This document shows, piece after piece, positions 25,642 through 34,450 of a stretch of 64,000 nucleotides of DNA (its first letter is position 1; every line of letters starts with the position of its first letter). The notes under the pieces were generated by a model. The model ran no database searches, had not been told where the DNA came from, and was given only the letters and a program-made list of their open reading frames with translations. Location of the stretch: positions 62,001-126,000 of IMG/VR virus record IMGVR_UViG_3300015171_000001; one strand, given 5' to 3'. Both the position numbers and the translations under genes were made by a program. The DNA is from a virus.

Positions 25642-26121
25642 ATGGAAGAATTATTAGGTAGATATTTTTCAAACAGAGACAGAATGTACATAAATTCATT
25701 AAACTATGAATTATTACAAGATATTATTCAAACTGCTCTAGTTGTATATAAATTATTCCCAGAATATTCTAAAACAAATATGTATGGAGAATCCGAACCA
25801 ACTGAAGGAAAGGTATATTATCCTGGTGTTAAAATTGTTTTATTAATCGAACATCCTGATACAACTACAGAAGATGGTGATGCGGGTCCAGATAGAAAGA
25901 AACAAATGACATTTAAGTTCATGGAGCCATTATGTCAAGCAGTTTCATTATATCCAGAAATTGGAGATATTGTTTATTACGATCATCAATATTTTGAATT
26001 GAATAGTGTGACTCAGGAGCAACATCTTGCTGGAAATCCAGACAAGTCTTTTAGTATTATTACTACTGCACACCAAACAAAATATACAAAATTAAACGTG
26101 CAAGATAGACCAATGCAATAA
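25642..26121 (+). CDS. Head-tail connection protein, unassigned
   Basis: This 159-residue protein sits between the gp13-like gene and a probable tail completion gene. It is alpha/beta in character, with an N-terminal helical part (RDRMYINSLNYELLQDIIQTALVVYKLF) and a beta-rich remainder (GVKIVLLIEHPD, EIGDIVYYDHQYFEL). The T4 order suggests a gp14-like neck role, but I see no decisive motif. Confidence 0.5.
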   Translation: MEELLGRYFSNRDRMYINSLNYELLQDIIQTALVVYKLFPEYSKTNMYGESEPTEGKVYYPGVKIVLLIEHPDTTTEDGDAGPDRKKQMTFKFMEPLCQAVSLYPEIGDIVYYDHQYFELNSVTQEQHLAGNPDKSFSIITTAHQTKYTKLNVQDRPMQ

Positions 26122-26124
26122 TTT

Positions 26125-27351
26125 ATGAGTTGGCGTCCTAATTTAGATTCAGAATATGTTCCTTCTTTTCCATCAGAAAAAGAACATTCTCCTTCAGCAC
26201 CATTGACTCAGCCAAATGAGGTTCAATATGATAAAAATTTATCTAACAAAGAAGAATTTTATGAGAGAGAACATACAGTAAGAAGAGATACTGATAAGCA
26301 AAAAGATTTTTCTATCTCTATATTAGATATTGATACTACTATTTTGGAACATCTAGAAAGTAGACTAAATATTTCTGTCGATGATTCTGAGCAAAAAATA
26401 AAAGTTCCTATAATTTATGCCTCTCCCGAAAGATGGAAATCAATTAGAAAAGACGGATATATCAGAGATAAATTAGGCCAAATTCAAAGTCCATTAATTA
26501 CATTTAAAAGGACTACTATAGAAAGAAATGATCAATTAATTACTTTTAATAAATTTTTATCATATCCTGTTATAAAAAAGTTTTCTGAAAAAAATAGATA
26601 TGATACATTTTTTGTTGCTAATAACCAACAAATTCCGGTTAAAGAAATTTATAATGTAACAATGGCAGATCATGTTATAGTCACTTATGAATTTATAGCT
26701 TGGACAGACTATGTTATCCATATGAATAAAATTATTGAGATAATAAATTTCGCCACAGAAGATTATTGGGGAGACAAAAAAAGATTTAGATTTAGAACAT
26801 CTATTCAAAATTATTCATTTGAGACTGATTTGGTTAATGATACTGATAGAATTGTAAAATCAACATTTAGTATGATTGTGTATGCATATTTACTCCCAGA
26901 ACAAAGAGAAAATTTAAAATCAACAACACAAAAAGGATTTACAAATAGAAAAATTATTATTAATGCAGAATTAGATTCCAATTGTAATAAACCAAAGCAA
27001 CATAGAATTATAAAAGATGGAATTGAGTTTGTTTCTCCTATAAATGGATATGTGGGAAATATTGTTCCAACTTATGATTTTACTATATCTGATAAAGTTT
27101 TTAATGGGCAATATATTTCCGAAGATTCTAGTACATATACTTTAAAAATACCAGCAGCCACATTAATCAAATTTGAAAATTATTATTTAAACCCGTTTAA
27201 TTTAATTGTGGATGGGAAATTAGTAGAAAAATCATTTATAACCAGTTATGAACAAAGTGGTCAAGATTTTTATATTATAATAAATAAACAGATTTATACT
27301 GAAATTATTAATTCCGAATCAAAAATTGTGATTGCGGGAAAATTTGAGTAA
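26125..27351 (+). CDS. Probable tail sheath stabiliser/completion protein (gp15-like)
   Basis: This is a 408-residue protein. After a disordered N-terminus it has KVPIIYASPERWKSIRKDG and SPLITFKRTTIERND, similar in pattern to the VPI-Y-P-K and LPRM-F segments of T4 gp15. It continues with YEFIAWTDYVIHMNKIIEII and EDYWGDKKRFRFR, and a late beta-rich region. T4 gp15 caps the tail and binds the neck, and the gene lies where such a protein is expected. The assignment rests on remembered patterns and on order. Confidence 0.5.
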   Translation: MSWRPNLDSEYVPSFPSEKEHSPSAPLTQPNEVQYDKNLSNKEEFYEREHTVRRDTDKQKDFSISILDIDTTILEHLESRLNISVDDSEQKIKVPIIYASPERWKSIRKDGYIRDKLGQIQSPLITFKRTTIERNDQLITFNKFLSYPVIKKFSEKNRYDTFFVANNQQIPVKEIYNVTMADHVIVTYEFIAWTDYVIHMNKIIEIINFATEDYWGDKKRFRFRTSIQNYSFETDLVNDTDRIVKSTFSMIVYAYLLPEQRENLKSTTQKGFTNRKIIINAELDSNCNKPKQHRIIKDGIEFVSPINGYVGNIVPTYDFTISDKVFNGQYISEDSSTYTLKIPAATLIKFENYYLNPFNLIVDGKLVEKSFITSYEQSGQDFYIIINKQIYTEIINSESKIVIAGKFE

Positions 27352-27406
27352 ATATTTATTAATGTTATTCATTTGAAATCATTAATTAACATTTAATATT
27401 TAATTT

Positions 27407-27416
27407 TATATTTATA
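27407..27416 (+). promoter_or_regulatory. TATATTTATA upstream element
   Basis: This exact copy lies 28 bases before the ATG at 27445. Together with its flanks it shares TTATATTTATAACATAC (17 bases) with the element before the gene at 44619, so conservation extends beyond the 10-base core. Confidence 0.6.
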
Positions 27417-27444
27417 ACATACAACTTGAAAAAATTTATATAAT

Positions 27445-29019
27445 ATGATTCCTAATAGTAAATTAAAGATTTCACAATTACCATTTGCCAGTGGAAGCGA
27501 AATTACTTTTAGTGATTCTATACATTTAATAAAATATCCTCAAAAAGAAGGTAAGCAAGCCTATCTATCAGATGTTCAATCTTTATTTGGAAGTAATTTC
27601 ACAGCATCTTATTGTATTACCGCCGCTTATGCATTAAATGGTGGAAGTGGAGGAACTAATGCTTCTTATGTTATAACTGCTTCTGGAGCTAACAGCAATC
27701 TTACAGCATCGTATGCATTGACGGCAAGTCATTTTAGTGGATTGTCCCCATCAGGAAATTATTCAACAACTATTGGAGATGGTGTTCACAATACATATAC
27801 TATAATTCATGGATTGAGAACAGTTGATATATTATATTCTGTATTTGATACCGGCACTTTGCAATTTGTGATTCCAAATGTTTCTATTATTGACACAAAC
27901 ACAATCTCTGTTCATTTTTTTAATATTCCTACTACAAATCAATTTAATATTACTGTTACTGCCGGAAACATAGTATTAAATAATAGTGGAAGTGGAAATT
28001 CTGTTTCAGCTTCTTATGCAACAACAGCATCTTATGCATTAAATGGTGGGGGAGGAACTAATGCTTCTTATGTTATAACTGCCTCTGGAGCTAATAGCAA
28101 TCTTACAGCATCCTACGCTTTAACAGCTAGTTTCTTTTCTGGAATGCTTTTAACAGGATCTTTTACAAAATTAATTGGAGATGGAATAAATAATACATTT
28201 ACAGTAGTTCATAATTTAAATACTACTAATTTATTATTTTCTATGTATGATGTAGGAACACTACAAATTGTTTACCCCAATATAAGTATTTTAAATGTTA
28301 ATAGTGTAATAGTAAAGTTTTTTTCAGTTCCGACCACAAACGAATTTAGTTTAACAATTTCAGCAGGAAACACAACTTTCGGTTCTGGAGCAGTAACAGC
28401 TTCTTATGCAACAACAGCATCTTATGCATTAAATGGTGGGGGAGGAACAACAAATACTGGATCGTTTGTTGTGACTGCATCTGGAACTTCTGGTAATTTA
28501 ACAGCATCATATGCATTAAATTCAGTAACCGCATCATATAGTTTAAATGGAAATATTAATACTGGTTCATTTGTTGTTACTGCGTCTGGTACTACAGGAA
28601 ACCTTACATCAAGTTATGCATTGACTGCTAGTTATTTTTCTGGAAATTTTTCGGGTTCATACACAACATTAATTGGTGATGGGGTTCACAATTCATATAC
28701 AATTACACATAATTTAGGAACAAAAAATTTATTATTTGCAATGTATGACACAGGAACTAATCAATTAATTACTCCAGATGTAACATTTATAGATAACAAT
28801 AATATATTAGTTTCTTTTGGTACTGTACCATCTACTAATGAATATAGTTTAACAATTTCTATAGGAAATGAAATTTTTATTACTAGCACATCTACATCTA
28901 GTTATCTTGCGCCATTTAATGGTTCTGGTTCTTTGACTGGAAGTGCTGGGTCAATTGCAACATTTCTATTTGTGAATATAAACGGAACTAATTATAAAAT
29001 GGCACTATATAATTTATAA
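27445..29019 (+). CDS. Repetitive fibre-type virion protein
   Basis: This 524-residue, Ser/Thr/Asn/Gly-rich protein has three copies of a module of roughly 75 residues. Each contains TASYALTAS-FSG, an IGDG--N--T--H-L-T segment, a D-GT-Q---P strand and a P-TN-(F/Y) turn ending in GN. Linkers of ASYATTASYALNGGGG separate them. One copy of the same module ends the 33903 gene. The N-terminus (SKLKISQLPFASGSEITFSDSIHLIK) is probably the attachment domain. I infer a trimeric fibre or decoration protein. Confidence 0.6.
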   Translation: MIPNSKLKISQLPFASGSEITFSDSIHLIKYPQKEGKQAYLSDVQSLFGSNFTASYCITAAYALNGGSGGTNASYVITASGANSNLTASYALTASHFSGLSPSGNYSTTIGDGVHNTYTIIHGLRTVDILYSVFDTGTLQFVIPNVSIIDTNTISVHFFNIPTTNQFNITVTAGNIVLNNSGSGNSVSASYATTASYALNGGGGTNASYVITASGANSNLTASYALTASFFSGMLLTGSFTKLIGDGINNTFTVVHNLNTTNLLFSMYDVGTLQIVYPNISILNVNSVIVKFFSVPTTNEFSLTISAGNTTFGSGAVTASYATTASYALNGGGGTTNTGSFVVTASGTSGNLTASYALNSVTASYSLNGNINTGSFVVTASGTTGNLTSSYALTASYFSGNFSGSYTTLIGDGVHNSYTITHNLGTKNLLFAMYDTGTNQLITPDVTFIDNNNILVSFGTVPSTNEYSLTISIGNEIFITSTSTSSYLAPFNGSGSLTGSAGSIATFLFVNINGTNYKMALYNL

Positions 29020-29055
29020 GGTTTTTACAATATTTTAATTCTATATATTAAAAAT

Positions 29056-29334
29056 ATGAATACAATTAAATTTACAGAAGAAGAATTAAATAATTTAAAA
29101 GATATAGCAAATAAAACACAAAATTGTGTATTTAAATTTGGCCAAGTGTATATCGAAAGAGAAAAAATTCAAATTTCAATAAATGAATTGAAAAAATATG
29201 AAGATACTTTAAAAAAAGAATATGCACAAGTCCAAAAAGAAGAAGAATCTTTTCTAGAAAAAATAACCCAAAAATATGGAGAAGGTAATATTGATATAAA
29301 TACTGGAGAATTTATTCCAAATATAAAAAATTAA
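29056..29334 (+). CDS. Small coiled-coil phage protein
   Basis: This 92-residue protein is mostly one helix (IEREKIQISINELKKYEDTLKKEYAQVQKEEESF) ending in KYGEGNIDINTGEFIPN, a tail I have seen in other small phage proteins. It is probably an assembly or chaperone-like factor; no function can be assigned. Confidence 0.5.
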   Translation: MNTIKFTEEELNNLKDIANKTQNCVFKFGQVYIEREKIQISINELKKYEDTLKKEYAQVQKEEESFLEKITQKYGEGNIDINTGEFIPNIKN

Positions 29335-29339
29335 AAATA

Positions 29340-29828
29340 TGACAAATAAAAATGATTTTCAAATTAAATGGACGGGAGGTGGCTCAAATCCATCAGGGTC
29401 CACTCCATTTGGATTTTATGATACTGATGCTCAATTCCAATATTTAGCACCAAGGGCAGCATCCTGGGGCAGCAAAAATGTTAGGTTATCCAATCATTGA
29501 TGTTGAGTTAACAGATGTTCATTTTTATACTTGTTTTGAAGATGCAATAAATGAATATAACGAACAAATAAATCTAAACATAACAATATTTTCCAATAAT
29601 CCTATTCAAATTATTCCATTTAAAGACATAAATTTTGTTGGAAAAAGATGGATCTATAAATATTTCTTAGCAAATTGCAAAGAAATTTTGGGAATAATTC
29701 GCAGAAAATATCAAACTATTCCAGTTTCTTTTGCAGAAATAACATTAGATGGTAAAGAATTAATACGAGAGGCATCTGCTGAGAAAGAAAGATTAATTAT
29801 GAAATTTAAAGAAAATTGTAAGTTATAA
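29340..29828 (+). pseudogene. Decayed partial copy of the gp13-like neck gene
   Basis: Bases 29370-29500 are very similar at the DNA level to the start of the gene at 24307 (GSNPSGSTPFGFYD, QFQYLAPRAASW). In the intact gene the sequence reads GCATCCTGGGCAGC; here it is GCATCCTGGGGCAGC, one extra G, which shifts the frame. The second frame continues MLGYPIIDVELTDVHFYTCFEDAINEY and then jumps to QIIPFKDINFVGKRWIYKYF, missing over 200 internal residues of the parent. It ends KERLIMKFKENCKL. This is a duplicated, internally deleted and frameshifted relic just before the sheath gene. Confidence 0.85.
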
Positions 29829-29890
29829 TTTATAAAAATTGATAAAATATTTGTAATATTAAAAATTAATACATTTTGAAAATTAAAAAA

Positions 29891-29900
29891 TATATTTATA
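29891..29900 (+). promoter_or_regulatory. TATATTTATA upstream element of the sheath gene
   Basis: This exact copy lies 30 bases before the sheath ATG. The leader between them is ACAACAACAAAAAT-like, as for the capsid gene, and has no Shine-Dalgarno. Confidence 0.55.
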
Positions 29901-29930
29901 AATATTAACTTATAAAACAACAACAAAAAT

Positions 29931-32906
29931 ATGGCAACATCTCAAGACTTATCCTACAAACCAATTTCAAGACTAGTTTCTCCAATAGTGGCAACTAGAG
30001 AAATTGACCAATCTTTCCTTGCACAAGGGGTAGCAAATATTGGAGGTGCAATTGTTGGTCCTTTTGCTCAAGGACCTGGATTTACTCCAGTAACTGTAAC
30101 ATCTATTGCAGATTTTGAGGCACTTTTTGGTGTTCCAGATGGCACATATTATACACCATATACAGTTGAGCAATATTTGGCTCAAAGCAATATTGTTACT
30201 ATTGTGAGAACTGGTCAATTGGGTGGATATATTCAACAAAATCCAATATTGCTTCTTGCTCAAAGTGGTTCAACATCAAGACAGGCTGGATTGGGAATAT
30301 TTACTTCGTCTATTGGATATTGCACAATTACTACTGCTGGTGTGACTGGAAGTGTTACTGGCTCGGTTACTAGCACTTTCTTAAATGGTCCTCTTTCTGG
30401 AAGTTTATTCTCAATTCCAATTACTGCTTCTTTTGTTAGTGGAAGTGTTGGATATATAAGCGGAAGTTCAAAATTCTCATCTGGATCTATTCTTTATACA
30501 TTGCCAGCATCTACTGGAAATTTTGCAGGTAGCGTGTTTACTGCTTTTGTAAGTTCATCAACAGTTGGAAGTTCTATTAAATATAATATTCAAGGAAATA
30601 TTTCTGGAAGTTATGGTGCATTTATTCCAAATACATTCGTGGCTAATGGATCTACACCATTATTACTTGCAACATTAGCAAATTCTGCTTATGACTCCGC
30701 ACAAAATTTAAATGGATTTACGGGAAGTATATTAACTGCCGTAAATACTGGATCAATTGGTTCAGATTATTTCTTGTCACTAGCTGATTTAAATCCTATT
30801 ACATTAACTACATCAAGTTATGGAACTTATAGATTCTCATTAGATTCTACAAGTCCATCATGGTTAACTAATGTATTTAGCACAGATCCAACAGCAGGTG
30901 CAGTTGCGGTTGCTGCTGGTCAAAAAATAGATGCTGCTTATATTTATAATTATTTTGAAAATACAATTGATCAAGTTTTAGGATCGATGTTAACTAATGG
31001 AAATTATCAAGTAAAAATAGCAAATGCCGATGGTGTTTATTTTGATCCAGTTTCTTCACAATATTTACCAAATCAATCACTTAAATTTAGCGATGGTGTT
31101 CCCGGTGGTGGTGGTGGAGTAAATAATGTTGCTTGGAGTGCATATGACTTACGAGAAGCTGAAACCCCATGGATTAATTCTCAAAAAATCTCATCTTGGA
31201 GTGGCAGTGTTAGTCAATCATCTACAAGATATAATTTATTCAAAGTTCACACTCTTTCTGATGGAACTTCAACAAATACAAATTATAAAATACAAATTCA
31301 AAATGTTAAATTGGCTGGTCAAGTTCCAGGAAGTGATTATGGATTATTTGATCTTGTTGTGCGATCTTTTACAGATACAGACAGAAGACCATATGTACTT
31401 GAAAGATATTCTAATTTATCATTAGATCCATCTTCAGTAAATTATATCGCAAGAAGAATTGGAGATTCTTATAGTTCAATTGACTATAATGGAAAAATTT
31501 TACAATTTGGTACATATAATAATCAAAGTAAATATGTGAGAGTTGAAATGACTGTTTCTCCAATTCCAGTAACAGCAGTTCCTTATGGATTCGATTCTTA
31601 TGCAAGTCCTATTGGTGGTCAATATGCACATTCAATTCCATTGATGACATATACAAGTGCAAGTATTTATTCTAAACAACCAGGAAAATATTCAAGTGGT
31701 ATTGTTTTTCAACCTGCACCTGCTGGTGCTGATGCAGAATTATCCGCATTATATCCTGATGGTACTTCTCAAGGGGCTGAATTAGATAACTTACAATATT
31801 TTGCACCAATTCCAGAAAATTCAGTAACAGGAAATAATTATTTTGATTTAAATGATTTCTGTGGAATTCCTGCTGTATATAGTCCGTCTAATGAAAGTAC
31901 TAATATATTGATGAGAAATTTCACATTAGGATTTCAACAAGGATTTGACGGGGGTTCTCCTTCTATTCCTAAATTATTAGGAAATGATATTCTTCCTTCA
32001 AATACACAAGGATTAGACTGTACCTCAATTGTTTCCAGTGGAAGCGTTGCTTATAAAAATTGTTTAGATGCATTGTCAAATGCAGATGAATTTGATATTA
32101 ACTTATTAGCTACACCAGGAATTCTTTATAACTTACATCCGCATGTTGTAAACTTGGGGGTTAACATTTGTGAAAATCGTGGAGATGCATTTTATATCTT
32201 TGATATTTATGCAAATCAAACTGCTGGTGGAAACTCAATTGATAATGTTGTTTCTACTGCGGCTGAATTTGATACTAATTATGCAGCTACTTATTATCCT
32301 TGGATTAAAATAGTTGATACAAACACAAACCAAATAATAACAGTTCCTCCTTCAGTTGTGATGCCTTCTATTTACGCACAAAATGATAAAGTTGCTAATG
32401 AATGGAATGCACCTGCTGGTTTAAATCGTGGTGGAATTACTCAGGCTGTTGGTGTTGTTGATAGATTGACACAAACAGATCGTGATACATTATATGATGG
32501 CAGAGTTAATCCAATTGCTTCTTTTCCAGGAACTGGAATTGTTGCGTGGGGTCAAAAAACTCTTCAAGTATTGCCAAGTGCTCTTGATAGAGTAAATGTA
32601 AGAAGATTGTTGATTGCTCTTAAAAAGTTCATTGCAAGTTCTTCAAAGTATTTGTTATTTGAACAAAATGTCGCAACTACAAGAAATAAATTCTTAAGTA
32701 TTGTTAATCCTTATCTTGAAAGTGTTGTGCAACGTAATGGTTTATACGCATTCAGAGTTCAAATGGATGCCAATAATAATACGGCTGCATTAATAGATCA
32801 AAATATATTATATGGTAACATATTTTTACAGCCAACCAAATCCATAGAAATAATTTTACTTGATTTCCGTGTACTTCCTAGTGGAGCCGTGTTCCCAAAT
32901 GACTAA
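29931..32906 (+). CDS. Tail sheath protein (gp18-like)
   Basis: This 991-residue contractile sheath subunit opens with a typical sheath N-terminus, SPIVATREIDQSFLAQGVANIGGAIVGPFAQGP and DFEALFGVPDG. The C-terminal domain shows TYYPWIKIVD, PPSVVMPSIYAQND, NEWNAPAGLNRGGI and LPSALDRVNVRRLLIALKKFI, followed by NPYLESVVQRNGLYAFRV, all conserved in T4-type sheaths. It is longer than T4 gp18 (659), owing to a Ser/Gly-rich insertion around residues 100-300 that probably forms surface domains. A strong terminator follows. Confidence 0.93.
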   Translation: MATSQDLSYKPISRLVSPIVATREIDQSFLAQGVANIGGAIVGPFAQGPGFTPVTVTSIADFEALFGVPDGTYYTPYTVEQYLAQSNIVTIVRTGQLGGYIQQNPILLLAQSGSTSRQAGLGIFTSSIGYCTITTAGVTGSVTGSVTSTFLNGPLSGSLFSIPITASFVSGSVGYISGSSKFSSGSILYTLPASTGNFAGSVFTAFVSSSTVGSSIKYNIQGNISGSYGAFIPNTFVANGSTPLLLATLANSAYDSAQNLNGFTGSILTAVNTGSIGSDYFLSLADLNPITLTTSSYGTYRFSLDSTSPSWLTNVFSTDPTAGAVAVAAGQKIDAAYIYNYFENTIDQVLGSMLTNGNYQVKIANADGVYFDPVSSQYLPNQSLKFSDGVPGGGGGVNNVAWSAYDLREAETPWINSQKISSWSGSVSQSSTRYNLFKVHTLSDGTSTNTNYKIQIQNVKLAGQVPGSDYGLFDLVVRSFTDTDRRPYVLERYSNLSLDPSSVNYIARRIGDSYSSIDYNGKILQFGTYNNQSKYVRVEMTVSPIPVTAVPYGFDSYASPIGGQYAHSIPLMTYTSASIYSKQPGKYSSGIVFQPAPAGADAELSALYPDGTSQGAELDNLQYFAPIPENSVTGNNYFDLNDFCGIPAVYSPSNESTNILMRNFTLGFQQGFDGGSPSIPKLLGNDILPSNTQGLDCTSIVSSGSVAYKNCLDALSNADEFDINLLATPGILYNLHPHVVNLGVNICENRGDAFYIFDIYANQTAGGNSIDNVVSTAAEFDTNYAATYYPWIKIVDTNTNQIITVPPSVVMPSIYAQNDKVANEWNAPAGLNRGGITQAVGVVDRLTQTDRDTLYDGRVNPIASFPGTGIVAWGQKTLQVLPSALDRVNVRRLLIALKKFIASSSKYLLFEQNVATTRNKFLSIVNPYLESVVQRNGLYAFRVQMDANNNTAALIDQNILYGNIFLQPTKSIEIILLDFRVLPSGAVFPND

Positions 32907-32923
32907 TAATCAATAACTTATAA

Positions 32924-32960
32924 ACAAAAATGGAAACTGTAAAAAGTTTCCATTTTTGTA
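32924..32960 (+). terminator. Rho-independent terminator after the sheath gene
   Basis: A perfect 15-bp stem (ACAAAAATGGAAACT and its complement) has a GTAAAA loop; the 3' arm ends in a T run. Confidence 0.85.
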
Positions 32961-33002
32961 TATTAGTGGATATATTACAAATTTATCCATATATGTAAAT
33001 GT

Positions 33003-33856
33003 GTGGACAAATTACATATATTAAAAGAAGTTTTAGAAAAAAATAAAGAATGTTTTTGGATTGTGTTAAAATCTCACCATCCTTTATTATTTAATGAAAT
33101 CAACGATTTGTCTGGAAAAAATTTTTCGGAAAAAGTATATAAATTTTTAAATAATAATATCATTCCAAAATGTGAGTGTTGTGGCGGTAATTCTTCTTTT
33201 TTAAGTTTATATAAAGGATATTTAAAATATTGTTCTAATAAATGTAGAGGAAAGACGCAAACACAAAATGCGCAAAAAACATTAAATTGTGTTTTTTGTG
33301 GTAAAGAATTTTCAAAATTAAATTCAAGAAAAAACATAACTTGTTCTATTGAGTGTGCTAAAAATCATAGTGCTTCTAAATCAGTTAGAGATGTGTGTGT
33401 AATTAAACAAAAAGAAACAGTATTACAAAAGTATGGGGTTGATCATTTTTCAAAAACAAAAATGTTTTCAGAAAAATTAAAAAATACAAAATTAATAAGA
33501 TATGACGACGAAAACTATGTAAATTTTGTTAAAGCAAAAGAAACAAAATTGATTAAATATGGAAATGCTAATTTTAATAATAGAGAAAAATCAAATAAGA
33601 CCTGTTTAAAAAAATATAATGTTGACAGTGTTAGTAAAATTCCAGAAGTAAGAAAAAAAGCAGAAACAACAATGATGCTTAAATATGGAATTCATTGTGG
33701 ATTATGCTTACTAATGCAGTTGTTCATTTAACTTCCAAGGAAATTTGGGCTAAAGATAAAAATCGTGTGAAATTATTAGAATCCAAAGGATATAATGTAA
33801 ATATTATATGGGAGGATCATAATAATGAAAGTTTAAGACAATTTGATTTAATTTGA
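33003..33856 (+). pseudogene. Dead homing endonuclease gene
   Basis: The first frame (243 codons from GTG 33003) has two Cys-pair fingers (CECCGG, then YCSNKC; CVFCGKEF, then CSIEC) and KYGVDH/KYGNANF/KYNVDS repeats, as in the antisense endonuclease at 50-51.5 kb. It stops at 33731. The sequence then resumes in another frame as VHLTSKEIWAKDKNR and ESKGYNVNIIWEDHN, the typical end of a Vsr-like nuclease domain. The catalytic middle is missing. This is a frameshifted, internally deleted relic located between the sheath terminator and a fibre gene. Confidence 0.8.
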
Positions 33857-33874
33857 TCTAATATAAAATTAAAA

Positions 33875-33884
33875 TATATTTATA
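33875..33884 (+). promoter_or_regulatory. TATATTTATA upstream element
   Basis: This exact copy lies 18 bases before the ATG at 33903, directly after the dead endonuclease. Confidence 0.5.
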
Positions 33885-33902
33885 TACTAATTACAAAAAA
33901 CA

Positions 33903-34448
33903 ATGATTACTTCGAACAATCCAATAGACACATCAGTTTCCAGTTTCAAAATGATTGCAAGTCCACTTGGTGGGGATTTGTTTCCTATTTTGAGTCAAAT
34001 TACTGGGAGCGATTGGCAAAATTATAGTATTAGATATATTGATTTACATGATGCAATATTATCATCTGTTACATCTTCTATTGTTACTGGTTCTATTCAA
34101 AATGCTGTCAGTGCGAGTTATGCGGTTTTTTCAAGGACATCAAATTCTTCTAGTTTTTCTACAAATTCACAAACAGCATCAATTTCAATTACATCGAGTT
34201 ATGCATTGACTGCGAGTGGTTTTACAAATAGATCATATAATGCTTCTATTGGTGATGGTACAAGTCAAACATTTGTATTGGGTCATAATTTAGGGACAAA
34301 TAGTTTATTATATTCTATGTATGATGTAACTTCTTCACAAGCTGTAATACCGAGTTTAACATTTACAGACAATAATAATGCTTCTTTACATTTTTCTAGT
34401 GTCCCCGCCGCAAATCAATACAGCATTGTTTTATTTAAACCAATTTAA
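33903..34448 (+). CDS. Short fibre-type virion protein
   Basis: This 181-residue protein has an N-terminal domain like that of the 27445 gene (SPLGGDLFPILSQITGSDWQNYSIRYIDL), a Ser/Ala-rich linker (SASYAVFSRTSNSSSFS, TSSYALTAS), and one copy of the IGDG---TF-LGHNLGTN module found three times in that gene. It is a shorter paralogue, probably a fibre or decoration protein. Confidence 0.55.
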   Translation: MITSNNPIDTSVSSFKMIASPLGGDLFPILSQITGSDWQNYSIRYIDLHDAILSSVTSSIVTGSIQNAVSASYAVFSRTSNSSSFSTNSQTASISITSSYALTASGFTNRSYNASIGDGTSQTFVLGHNLGTNSLLYSMYDVTSSQAVIPSLTFTDNNNASLHFSSVPAANQYSIVLFKPI

Positions 34449-34450
34449 TT

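Noticed and set aside
29478-29828. 116-residue gene on its own
   Set aside because: It is the second half of a frameshifted partial copy of the neck gene rather than an independent gene.
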